From the NCBI RefSeq assembly GCF_040954645.1, contig NC_092804.1, positions 146,701,108-146,765,107 on the forward strand: a DNA stretch of 64,000 bases, read 5' to 3'. The stretch comes from Diabrotica undecimpunctata (Eukaryota > Arthropoda > Insecta > Coleoptera > Chrysomelidae). Both the position numbers and the translations under genes were made by a program. Under the pieces are notes generated by a model. That model searched no databases. It was not told the DNA's origin and saw nothing but the letters and a program-made list of their open reading frames with translations. This document shows, in pieces, positions 1 through 9,235 of the stretch. Every line of letters begins with the position of its first letter. The stretch's first letter is position 1.

Positions 1-1
1 A

Positions 2-3000
2 CGACTTCGGACAGCTACAGGTGAAAATGCCAACATTCATGGAGAAATCCAGGTACAATTGGGAATTGGGGCAGAAAAGTTTGTCCATACTGTTATAGTT
101 GCTGACATCGAAGAGGATGTTATATTAGGAATGGACGTAATGAATATGCATGGATTCCAATTGGATTTTAAGAATAAGGTAATCAAAGTTGGCAACGAGG
201 AGGTATTTCTCCATCCACATAATGACAACACTGTGCAAGCAGCCATTACAGAAGATACAGTCGTGCCTGCGAGAAGCGAAACGATCATAGTAGCGCGACT
301 ACAGGGAATTGTAGACGAAGGGAGACCTGTTATGATGGAGCCTTGGAACCACGACGATGAGGTTGGCCGTGGAATCATAATTGGAAAGGAATTGGTGACT
401 TCGGCTAAAGAAATTCCTGTGAGACTTATCAATGTCAACGACTACCCAGTGACCATAAAGAAAGAAACAAAAGTAGGAACTTGTGTACCTGTGACATCCA
501 TAATCCGTCAGGCGACAACATCTGATAATTCCAACGACAGATTCGACCAAATGGTTGCAGTTGCAGGACAGTCTCTAAATCAGATGGAGAAAAGGAAATT
601 AAGGGAATTTCTTCGGCAGTATCGTGATATTTTCGTACCGAAAGGAGGAAAGACGGGAAGAACTACGGTTGTTAAGCATAAAATTGATACTGGTAATGCT
701 AAGCCAATTCGTCAAACAGCTCGACGATTACCACAGGCGAAAAGAGAGGAAGCTGAAACGATTGTCCAGGAAATGAAGAAAGACGGGGTGATAGAACCTT
801 CTACGAGCCCATGGGTCTCTCCGGTGGTCCTGGTTAAGAAGAAAGATGGAACGACGAGGTTCTGTGTGGATTACCGTTTGCTGAACAACGTTACCAAGAA
901 AGATAGTTATCCTCTGCCTCGGATCGATGACACATTGGACACATTGGCTGGAAGTAAATTGTTTTCTACTTTGGATTTGAAGTCTGGATACTGGCAGGTA
1001 GAAATGGACCCAGTAGATAAAGAAAAGACAGCCTTCACCACAGGATCTGGATTGTGGCAATTCAACGTTATGCCATTTGGACTCTGTAATGCTCCTGCGA
1101 CATTTGAGAGGCTTATGGAAAATGTGTTGAGAGGGTTATCTTGGAAAACATGCCTGGTTTATTTAGATGACATAATCGTCTTGGGGGAGACATTCGAAGA
1201 TCATTTGAGGAATTTAGAAAACGTTTTTAATCGACTTAAAGCTGCCCAATTGATGTTAAACCCCAAGAAGTGCCAGCTATTTCAAGGTAAAGTCAATTAT
1301 CTGGGTCATATAGTCAGTAAAGAAGGAGTGGCCGTGGATAAGGGGAAAATCGATTCCATTAAGGAATGGCCAAAACCAACTGACAAACATCAAGTGAGAA
1401 GTTTTCTTGGACTATGTACTTACTACCGGAGGTTTATTAAGAAGTTTGCAGATATCGCTAAGCCATTAACGCGACTTACGGAGGAAGCAAGAGATTACCG
1501 CTGGGATACAGACTGCCAAAATGCCTTTGAGACCTTGAAAAAGCATTTAATAACAGCACCAATTTTAGGGTATCCACTGCCAGAAGGAGAGTTCATCTTA
1601 GATACAGATGCAAGTAATGTGGGAATTGGAGGAGTGCTGTCTCAGATTCAAGGAGGACAGGAACGAGTCCTCGGATATTTTAGTAAAGTTCTTTCAAAAC
1701 CTGAGCGGAATTATTGCGTCACGAGAAGAGAACTTCTGGCAGTAGTGAAATCAGTAGAGCACTTCTATCAATACCTCTATGGAAGGAAGTTTTTAATCCG
1801 AACCGACCATGCCGCCCTTAAGTGGTTGATGCAGTTTAAGAATCCAGAGGGTCAGATAGCCAGGTGGATCGAACGACTCCAAGAATACGATTTTAAGATT
1901 GAGCACCGAGCCGGAGTTAGCCACAGAAATGCTGATTCTCTTTCCAGAAGGCCATGCCCAGCAGAGTGTTCCCACTGCAACAAAACGGAATCCAAGGAAG
2001 CAGCAGTGCTAAGAACGACGATTGTCAACGACGACTGGACGCCTACTAAGATAAGGGAAGAACAAGAGAGAGATCCAGTTATACAGAAAATCCGAAAATG
2101 GAAAGAGGAAAACCGTCGACCACCTTGGCAGGAAATATCAAACCTATGCTCAGTAGTTAAGACGTATTGGGCCCAGTGGGACTCATTTATCATAGAAGAT
2201 GGCTTGCTCAAACGAGTCCTGGAAAATGATGACGGTTCAGAGAAAAGAAGACAGTTGGTGATCCCAAAGAGCAGAATAGCCGAAGTACTTCGTCAGTTAC
2301 ACGACAGTCCATCGGGAGGGCATTTTGGTGTAAGGAAAACCCTTCAGCGAATTCGGGAACGGTTTTATTGGATGAACAGTTCCGACGACGTAAAAGACTG
2401 GTGTAAGAAATGTACTATTTGTGCTACGAGTAACGGGCCTCACCGGAAAAGGAGAGCTCCTATGAGACAATATAATGTTGGAAGCCCGTTTGAAAGAATA
2501 GCTTTGGACATTGCAGGGCCATTTCCAGAAAGTGAAAATGGGGGCAAGTATATGTTGGTAGTAATGGATTACTTCACTAAGTGGGTCGAGATTTATGCAC
2601 TTCCAGACCAGAAGGCCGCCACCGTTGCAGATAAGTTGATCCAAGAATATATCAGCCGATTTGGAGTGCCTTTGGAGATCCATAGTGACCAAGGCAGGAA
2701 CTTCGAAAGTGATCTATTCCAAGGAATATGTGATAGACTAGGCATGAAGAAAACAAGAACTACCGCGTATCATCCGCAATCGGATGGTATGGTAGAACGA
2801 ATGAGTAGGACAGTTGGCAAGTATTTGACAAAGATGGTGTCCGATCATCAGCGAGACTGGGACCAATACCTTCCGTTCTTCACAATGGCCTACAGATCTG
2901 CTGTTAACGAATCAACGGGCCAGACACCAGCCAGAGTCCTATTCGGACGCGAAATGCGACTACCTTGTGATCTAGAATTTGGGTGTCGACCTGGAGAAGA

Positions 3001-4042
3001 TGTAGCAGGTGAAGATTATGTGATCGAATTACGAAGAAGAATGGACGATGTACATGAGTTGGTCCGTTCCCACCTTCAGATCGCTAGCGACCGAAAGAAG
3101 AAACGGTACGATACACAAGCCGAAAAGGGTTGCTTTAAGAAGAACGAGAAAGTATGGCTGTATAATCCCAAGAAGCGAAAAGGTTGTTCTCCCAAATTGC
3201 AGCAGTCTTGGGAAGGTCCATACCTCATCATGGAGAAGATCAACGATGTCATCTACCGAATAAGCAAGATTCCGAGGGGAAAGCCGATGATAGTACACCA
3301 TAACCGGTTGGCATCTTTCGAAGGTGACCACGACGTAGATGAAGAAGTGGAAGTAAACCAAGTCCAAGATGTGTCTGACCTCACGTTTGAGGAATTCATG
3401 GGTGCCTATGGAGGTACCGGTAAAGCAAGACATGGTGTTACCACTGAAGAAAAGCAAGATCTACTCGCGCTCCCCGATGACCACTCGCTGGCCCTTACCA
3501 TCCCGGCCAGTATCAAAGACGCACCAGGGTTGGCATCCGTCTTTCGAAGGAAGTTTGGTCGAGTTGCAGAACTTCAATGCCAAGTGCCAGCTCCCGGTAA
3601 AACCTTGAAACTCCAAGATGCATCACGTTACCTTTTCTACCTGGTAACAAAAGACACTGCCCGTGACCAACCTACCTACCGAGATGTATTGGAAGCCTTA
3701 CTTCAATTGAGAGGGCACGTACTAGAGTCCGACGTGCAAAAGTTAGCCATGCCAAAGTTGGAGTGCCGCCAATTAGATTGGAGGGTTATACGAAATATGG
3801 TGGAGGAGATCTTTAAAGACACCGAAGTCCAGGTGTTAGTCTGTTGCAATCCGCATAGTTACTGGTGCGGAGAGAAAACCGTCCCTTGTCATTTTTATAC
3901 AACTGGAAGTTGTAAAAGAGGGTCCAGTTGCCGATACCAGCATACCGTTCCAGTTCTAGTCCCGACAAGGTTCCAGGAGGAACCATCTTTTGAGAGGGGG
4001 GCAATGTTACGTAAAAATATGAGTCATAGTTTTAACCTGTAA
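2..4042 (+). CDS. pol: Gypsy Pol polyprotein with C-terminal macrodomain and CCCH finger (5' partial)
   Basis: The frame is open from base 2; the first ATG (base 59) is internal, so residue numbers below count from that ATG only for reference. Aspartic protease tail with ILGMDVM (about residues 24-30). Reverse transcriptase about 235-415 with the YLDD active site at 368-371. RNase H about 510-640 beginning DTDAS (first D at 515). Integrase follows, with an HHCC zinc-binding region about 750-800 and catalytic D817, D877, E913 (D,D-35-E spacing). A GPY/F module starts at W1051. Ordinary Gypsy Pol proteins end shortly after this. Here another 250 or so residues follow, with a macrodomain-like fold (about 1138-1262) and a CCCH finger (1277-1295). 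The last 13 codons run into the LTR. Products would act in cytoplasmic particles (reverse transcription) and the nucleus (integration); the role of the extension is unknown. Confidence 0.93.
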   Translation, partial: RLRTATGENANIHGEIQVQLGIGAEKFVHTVIVADIEEDVILGMDVMNMHGFQLDFKNKVIKVGNEEVFLHPHNDNTVQAAITEDTVVPARSETIIVARLQGIVDEGRPVMMEPWNHDDEVGRGIIIGKELVTSAKEIPVRLINVNDYPVTIKKETKVGTCVPVTSIIRQATTSDNSNDRFDQMVAVAGQSLNQMEKRKLREFLRQYRDIFVPKGGKTGRTTVVKHKIDTGNAKPIRQTARRLPQAKREEAETIVQEMKKDGVIEPSTSPWVSPVVLVKKKDGTTRFCVDYRLLNNVTKKDSYPLPRIDDTLDTLAGSKLFSTLDLKSGYWQVEMDPVDKEKTAFTTGSGLWQFNVMPFGLCNAPATFERLMENVLRGLSWKTCLVYLDDIIVLGETFEDHLRNLENVFNRLKAAQLMLNPKKCQLFQGKVNYLGHIVSKEGVAVDKGKIDSIKEWPKPTDKHQVRSFLGLCTYYRRFIKKFADIAKPLTRLTEEARDYRWDTDCQNAFETLKKHLITAPILGYPLPEGEFILDTDASNVGIGGVLSQIQGGQERVLGYFSKVLSKPERNYCVTRRELLAVVKSVEHFYQYLYGRKFLIRTDHAALKWLMQFKNPEGQIARWIERLQEYDFKIEHRAGVSHRNADSLSRRPCPAECSHCNKTESKEAAVLRTTIVNDDWTPTKIREEQERDPVIQKIRKWKEENRRPPWQEISNLCSVVKTYWAQWDSFIIEDGLLKRVLENDDGSEKRRQLVIPKSRIAEVLRQLHDSPSGGHFGVRKTLQRIRERFYWMNSSDDVKDWCKKCTICATSNGPHRKRRAPMRQYNVGSPFERIALDIAGPFPESENGGKYMLVVMDYFTKWVEIYALPDQKAATVADKLIQEYISRFGVPLEIHSDQGRNFESDLFQGICDRLGMKKTRTTAYHPQSDGMVERMSRTVGKYLTKMVSDHQRDWDQYLPFFTMAYRSAVNESTGQTPARVLFGREMRLPCDLEFGCRPGEDVAGEDYVIELRRRMDDVHELVRSHLQIASDRKKKRYDTQAEKGCFKKNEKVWLYNPKKRKGCSPKLQQSWEGPYLIMEKINDVIYRISKIPRGKPMIVHHNRLASFEGDHDVDEEVEVNQVQDVSDLTFEEFMGAYGGTGKARHGVTTEEKQDLLALPDDHSLALTIPASIKDAPGLASVFRRKFGRVAELQCQVPAPGKTLKLQDASRYLFYLVTKDTARDQPTYRDVLEALLQLRGHVLESDVQKLAMPKLECRQLDWRVIRNMVEEIFKDTEVQVLVCCNPHSYWCGEKTVPCHFYTTGSCKRGSSCRYQHTVPVLVPTRFQEEPSFERGAMLRKNMSHSFNL
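3464..3847 (+). other. Macrodomain (TARG1/OARD1-like) region of the Gypsy Pol
   Basis: About residues 1136-1263 of the Pol frame. The motif order follows the TARG1/OARD1 branch of macrodomains, which bind ADP-ribose and remove it from acidic residues. It reads a DDHSLALTIP strand, then an APGLASVFRRKFG loop-helix, then RYLFYLVTK, then QPTYRDVLEALLQLRGH, then LAMPKLECRQLDW, and finally MVEEIFKDTEVQVLV. The Lys of the LVTK motif (K1198), corresponding to the TARG1 catalytic Lys, is present. The Gly-rich loop after AMP is two residues shorter than in TARG1, and the usual GCGLD is replaced by ECRQ before LDW (D1240). Catalytic competence is therefore doubtful; binding of ADP-ribose or a derivative may remain. 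The similarity was recognised by eye and not tested by profile search. Confidence 0.75.
3887..3943 (+). other. CCCH zinc finger at the Pol C-terminus
   Basis: C1277-X7-C1285-X5-C1291-X3-H1295. This matches the spacing of a C3H1 zinc finger of the RNA-binding type (C-X7/8-C-X5-C-X3-H), with the typical basic and aromatic residues between ligands (CKRGSSCRYQH). Such fingers usually bind single-stranded RNA. At the end of a retroelement Pol it could contact element RNA or host RNA (inference). Confidence 0.8.
3990..4004 (+). other. Polypurine tract for plus-strand priming
   Basis: A run of purines dominated by six G (tgagaggggggcaa) lies immediately before TGTTACG, the expected start of the LTR. 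This is the standard position of a Gypsy polypurine tract. It is still inside the Pol reading frame. Confidence 0.8.
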
Positions 4043-4425
4043 ACATGTTTTTATTCACTAATATGTTTTAGATTATACGAGACCTTTCGACCATAAACCC
4101 CAAGTAATAAAAAACTGGTTCCATTCGAATCTTCCGGAATTAGGCCTGTCCATTCGAGGCGAAACCAGGTCAATTGAGGTCAACATCCATGCAGTTCTAG
4201 AGCAGCTGTTTTCGTATAAATATGAGGGAACTTTTATTTTGAAAACAGTTAATAAAGAAGATTCGCGCTTGCGATATTGTTGTTACGCTCGCCTACTAAT
4301 AAATTATGTATATTTAGTGATAAATAAATTAATATCAGTTATTGTGCTTTTTAATAAATTTAGATAAGAACCTTTAGAACAAGACATTATAAATTAAAGA
4401 CTTAACAATTAATAAATTCACAACA
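4005..4425 (+). repeat. 3' LTR of the Gypsy element (end approximate)
   Basis: It begins TGTTACG directly after the polypurine tract. It contains a TATA-like box (TATAAAT, 4215-4221) and several AATAAA signals after 4248. The 3' edge is uncertain: candidate CA ends are TAACA at 4403-4407 and ACAACA at about 4420-4425. Neither can be confirmed, because the 5' LTR is outside the window. Confidence 0.75.
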
Positions 4426-4882
4426 ATATTATGTTTTGCTTGCTGTTCTTTTGTTACAAATGATATTTTTGCTCAAAATGCTATCATGTTTAGAAACAAG
4501 TTTTAATGAAAGATGATTTGAAGTGTGCAAAAGAAAACAAGAGGTCAGGGGCATTAATTTTGACTTAGAGAAAACTCTACCTATGCCGCGTATTTCAACT
4601 AATATCATGTTCTACAAAAGACAACTGATGTTATACAATTGTGGAATCCACAGTGGCAAGAGTGGAAAGGGCTTTTGCTATGTTTGGTTAGAGGGACAAG
4701 CTGGTTGAGGAGCTCAGGAAGTTTCATCTTGTTTACGCAAACATATTATATCTAGTGTTGGCAAGTATGTTACCAATTTGACACTACAGAATAATTCATG
4801 TGGTGACCAGAATAAAAATATCAAGATAGTTATTATGCTGAAAAGTGTGTTGGTCCACCATAGCCTTCAAAATATTACTATA

Positions 4883-5738
4883 GTATTTTTCATATAAAAA
4901 AGTGTGCACGTCACAATTTATATAAAGTGACGTCACTTATATTTAAAATTTCCAGAACGTCAACGTTAGAGTTCCAATTTTTCTAACACTGCTACTAATA
5001 CGAAACCCATACGGAACTGCTCGATCTTTCATAGGCGTCAACATGGTATAATAATCAGACAAATGTAATCATCGTTACATTGGGAATTTTAGAATTATAT
5101 TGATTAAATAACCAAAAACATTTGTTATTATTAATAATATAATTTTTATGGAATAACTCTTTTAAGTCTAATATTCCACAAAATAATAATTTTAATTAAA
5201 TATATTGTACCCAACTGATACGGAAATACTTGCTCCAATATTTTTTTGACAGTTCAGCGTGTGGCAAAATTGTTTAAAGTGTTGCCGCTTTTTTAGAGTA
5301 AGAATTTTGTTTATGTTTTGATTTCTTACGCAATTTGATCATAATATATTATATATAAATAAATTGTATTTATAAATACATATTAAATTTAGATTAATAG
5401 CTTTAAAAACTAATTATTGTTGTATATTGTGATTGTGCTATGCCAAAAAAAAAAAACAAAATAGTCTGTAGAAAGCTGATAAGCTTTCATATAAGATAGA
5501 TTTAGTATATAGTTTTTTAAGATAAGATAAGTTTTTATTATTAATGCTCCAAAAGTGGTAAGTTTAAAATTTAGAATATATAATTTTGTATTAAAATGTG
5601 TTCTTATGTATTTTAGTTAGTAAGTGAGGAATTTTAAAAATTCCTCACTTACTAACTATTCTGATGTTTTGGCAACGCTGTGGGGTTCTGACGTCGTAAA
5701 TCGTGAATGACGTGCACGCATTTTTATATGAAAAATGC
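4883..5738. mobile_element. Non-autonomous TIR DNA transposon, 856 bp, with TATA duplication
   Basis: The left end GTATTTTTCATATAAAAA and the reverse complement of the right end, GCATTTTTCATATAAAAA, match over about 35 bp, and the match continues into GTGCACGTCA. TATA flanks both sides (4879-4882 and 5739-5742). Removing 856 bp plus one TATA places the two DUF7869 halves in one frame, which independently supports the boundaries. No transposase ORF is inside. The TSD could also be read as TA (Tc1/mariner style). Confidence 0.8.
5614..5658. repeat. Perfect 22 bp hairpin inside the TIR element
   Basis: The arms 5614-5635 and 5637-5658 are exact reverse complements separated by a single A. The arm starts TAGTTAGTAAGTGAGGAA. 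It would form a cruciform, or a strong stem in RNA. Confidence 0.9.
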
Positions 5739-6312
5739 TATATGTAAGTTTTTAGTCTCTGGGCATAGTTTCCTGCCAAATGACCGTTAATTCGGTGATA
5801 TTAAATCTTCAATAAAATTCCAGCAAAGACTTTACACTCCTGAAGACTATATCAGTGTTATGAAGAATGTTAGAAGGCGAAATATTTTAAACGTAGTAAA
5901 AATGGAATCTGTTGACTTTAAGTCTACAAGTGATATTGAGAAAAGTTTTGTCAACAGAAAAAAAGATACAACAAACACCAAGATAAACTGGTTGAAATTT
6001 AAACAAATCCGCATTATTAAAAGTAAACCAATGTCTATTTACGTCAGTAACAATTACAACAACGAATTTGTTGAAATAAATCTGCAAAAACGAGGAGTTG
6101 GCATGCCCCCTTCCATGTCATCTTTGTTGAAAAGTCTCTGGCCAGAAGAAAAACCAATATCGTCTGAAAAGTTTAAGGATATCGGTTCATTTCTTCATTT
6201 AATTCCGAATGATTGTAAAAACTTTTATCAGAATTTATCATCTAATGAAGAAATTGAAAATGATATTGATGGGTATAATGGAACGCTGGACTTTAAAATT
6301 GAAATTGATTAA

Positions 6313-8930
6313 AATACTGTTCCATTATTAAAAATTAAAAATAAAACTCTTGTACCCACCAAGACGTGGGTCAGAAAAACATTTTTTTCAAAAGTTTGTG
6401 AACATCTTTGTTTTTTCTTTGTTTAACACATGAGGAGGAAGTGGGAGTTCTTCCAGTCTCACTTGTCTAAGGTTCTTTTTCCTTTCTTTCTCAAAGATAC
6501 AAAAGACTCTTTTCCTTCATACTTGTAGTTTTTTAAGCTTTTCACCAACACAATATTTTTGTAAGACTTTCCTTTTCCCTTTTTTCGGAGGTATTCAATT
6601 TTTTTTTGTATGCGGTAGCATATTTCAATTCTTTTCAGTTCACAATCAGAATCAGAAATATTTATTTCCATGTACCCATAAAACGCCTTTGCTCATCTTG
6701 AATGAATCCGCTTTTCAACCATTAGTTCACTTTTCCTTTTCTCTTCTGAAACTTTTCGCTTTCTAGTCCCTTCATTTACTTCACCAACACTTATATTTCC
6801 ATCTGCCCCATCCATTATCCTTTAAATAATAAGGTAATTCCTAATTGTTTTTAAATACTTTGACAATAAACCCTCAAATAACCTCAAATTTGCAAGACTC
6901 ACTGGGTCAGCTGGGTGGCAGTTGAACAGCACCTATTGGTTGTTTGGAAATAAGCTGATTAGCATAGACCAATATAGTAGAAATAAGTTTTGTTGCAAGT
7001 AAATCTGGTTTTTAACATGCTTTTACCGTTGATAATATTTTTTTTTCACATGAATCAGATAAAATAAACCACTTTGGCTATAATAGAACAATGCATTGGC
7101 ACATCTAACTTAACTTTGATTTTTGTGTGACTTAAGGCTGTTTGTATATTACTTCCTTATATACTTGTGTTCCTGCTTGGAAAAATGCACAATTTTAGTT
7201 TTCTGTGTGTTTACTTCTAGTTTATTTAAGTTAACAAAACTATTCTTTTCTGTAGTTCAGTATTTTTATCTATAGGCAAGTAATATGTACTCTATGTCAG
7301 ACAGAAACATTGAGAATAAAAGAGGGCTTGACACTTCTTCCTGGAGAACTGCTGATTCGACGAAAAAGTGGCCATCGTATCTGATGTATGCTGATTGTGT
7401 GAGTTTGGTAATGAATTGGTAGGAAGAAAAAATGATTAATTTTAAAGGTTTAGTGCTCTAAAGAAACAAATGCCAATGCCAAATAGATTTCGATGATATC
7501 AAAACTATTAATAAAGAACAGAGAAAAACTGTAATCAGTTTATATTGAGATTAGCCACGATTTACGATATTGGCTTTTGGGCAGTTCACGAATAGGACGA
7601 AACGAAAAAGTGAATAAAAACCTATTAAAAGTATGTAATTATTAAAATTTATTTGGATCATGACTATAAATAAAATTATTTGTTGGTTACCTTAAACAAA
7701 ATAATACAAATTTCAAGTGGTATCTGGTAGGGGGCGACACATATCCGTACATTCGCCATAATTTTCATTTCAATTCCGAAATCGATTGACTGCAGTTGAA
7801 ATTTTTGGTGCAGAAGTTTCTCAAAACAAAAATTTGGGTAAGTATTTCTAACGCTTCTATTTATTTGGAAATTCGAATCGTATCTTCAGAATATTTCGGC
7901 CATGTTTTTCAAATTTTATCAGATGATGACACCTGTATCACTTTTGTACCGATTACATATCTCTTCGAAAAAGATTACTCAAAATAGATAAAATTATATA
8001 TTAAAAAAGATTATCACCAGAAGGATTTAGTTTCCGTTTTAAGTAATAAATGTTCAATCTTTACATTTACATTACAGTTTTCATAGGTCTTCAAGAACAT
8101 AGAAGCAGCTTAAACGCTAGAGTGAATAACAAATTCAGTGATAAATTAAATTTAAAAATATATTACCTATTTAGATTATTCATTGCATTTCAAATGTATC
8201 AAAGGTCTTTAACATAGTTTAATATTTTGACACAAAAAGCAACCGTTCATTGGTTTTAAACTTGATTTCAAAATGGAGTCCACGTCCTCATCTTCATGAC
8301 ATTTCCTAACCGATTTATTGATTAATATCACCTTGCCACACCCTATCCCTTTATTAACTTTTTTATTATTGCACATTGAATTTATCTTTATATGTTAACT
8401 GTATAGCACATTTTTCTCTTTGTTTTTTTGAACAGAAGGTATTACGAACTTGAAATATATTTAACTAAACCAAAAAGGCATTCAACCACGAAAGTAACGT
8501 ATCTTTCAAAATTTCAATCGAGACTGATAAATGTTAACACACCAATAACAGATATAAAAATATAATCGAACGACTGAAATCGTTGTAGATAAAGTGATAA
8601 AATATAATTTTTATATGGGTATCTCCCTCAATAATGTAACATACCATTATAACAAACTTTGTAGATACTACGTACGAGAATCTTATAAATCATTTATATC
8701 TTCACAACGCAATGTAACAATACTTTAAGTAATGTTAACAACTTTCATCAACAATATAAATTTTTTTGTTTTTGATTTGACAGGCATGCATTATCAATTA
8801 GTCCATCAAAACTTCTTTGGAGATGTTTACTCAGTTTTTGACAACTAAACCAAAGTTCTGCATAAAAGATACTAAAAATTTCATTCTTCCTGAACCTGTA
8901 CTGTACTATTGCTGTAACATCTCCATTTTC
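6313..8930. other. No recognisable gene
   Basis: AT-rich sequence. Short open stretches exist on the - strand (6459-6671, Lys-rich, 70 codons, with an open continuation to about 6816) and on the + strand (7796-7987). Neither shows a family motif. The - strand stretch could be a further decayed transposon ORF, but I cannot name it. Confidence 0.5.
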
Positions 8931-8934
8931 AATC

Positions 8935-9235
8935 CTGACCCCCCAGAGGGAGTGTAGTAGTCATCGTGATGTAGTGTATTGTCCGTTTCCAGAGATCTCT
9001 GTCTCTGGTCATTTCTTTTAACTCATGCATAGGACTTTTGCATATTTCTGTAATTGGATCGATCTATCTTATTGGGGTCTTCCTCGCGATCTTCGGCCTT
9101 CTATCTTTCCTCGGATAATAAGCCTTTCCATGTTTTCTGTGTCTGCTCTCATAATGTCCAAAGTATTTAAATTCTTGGAGATGGACTTTGCTGGATAGCT
9201 GTTTGCTGACTTTTAGCTTATTTAAAATTGAAATA
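8935..9235 (-). mobile_element. LINE ORF2 C-terminal fragment
   Basis: On the - strand, EFKYFGHYESRHRKHGKAYYPRKDRR then PIR-IDPI resembles the C-terminal end of insect non-LTR retrotransposon ORF2 (family pattern: YLGHVxR, then R+.GRRxxGRPxxRW). It is broken by stops and is cut on its upstream side by the next LINE at 9238. Confidence 0.65.

Larger units (their letters stand above)
1..4425 (+). mobile_element. Ty3/Gypsy LTR retrotransposon, 3' part
   Basis: The window opens inside the element. Its order is protease C-terminal half, reverse transcriptase, RNase H, integrase, an unusual C-terminal extension, polypurine tract and 3' LTR. Gag, the primer binding site and the 5' LTR lie to the left of the window, so the target duplication cannot be read. 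The Pol frame has no stop over about 4 kb, in contrast with almost every other element here, so this copy is probably young. It abuts a DUF7869 transposon pseudogene, which suggests insertion into that older element (inference). Confidence 0.93.
4440..6312 (+). pseudogene. DUF7869-type transposon ORF, broken (two exon-like halves)
   Basis: Left half 4440-4882 and right half 5743-6312 are two pieces of one protein. The left half reads FDLEKTLPMPRIST, then FYKRQLMLYNCGIHSG, then CYVWLEGQAG, then NNSCGDQNKNIKIVIMLK. The right half reads KFLVSGHSFLPNDR, then LYTPEDYISV, then NWLKFKQIRI, and ends after FLHLIPNDCKNFYQNL. These motifs are typical of the DUF7869 family common in insect, myriapod and cnidarian genomes as multi-copy, transposon-like genes. 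Defects: a frameshift near 4535, a stop after GQAG (4706-4708), a stop after LPNDR (about 5788), and the inserted TIR element. The first half of the protein is missing, possibly removed by the Gypsy insertion. The last ATG-initiated stretch (5860-6312, 150 codons) is just the 3' part and not a separate gene. Confidence 0.75.
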
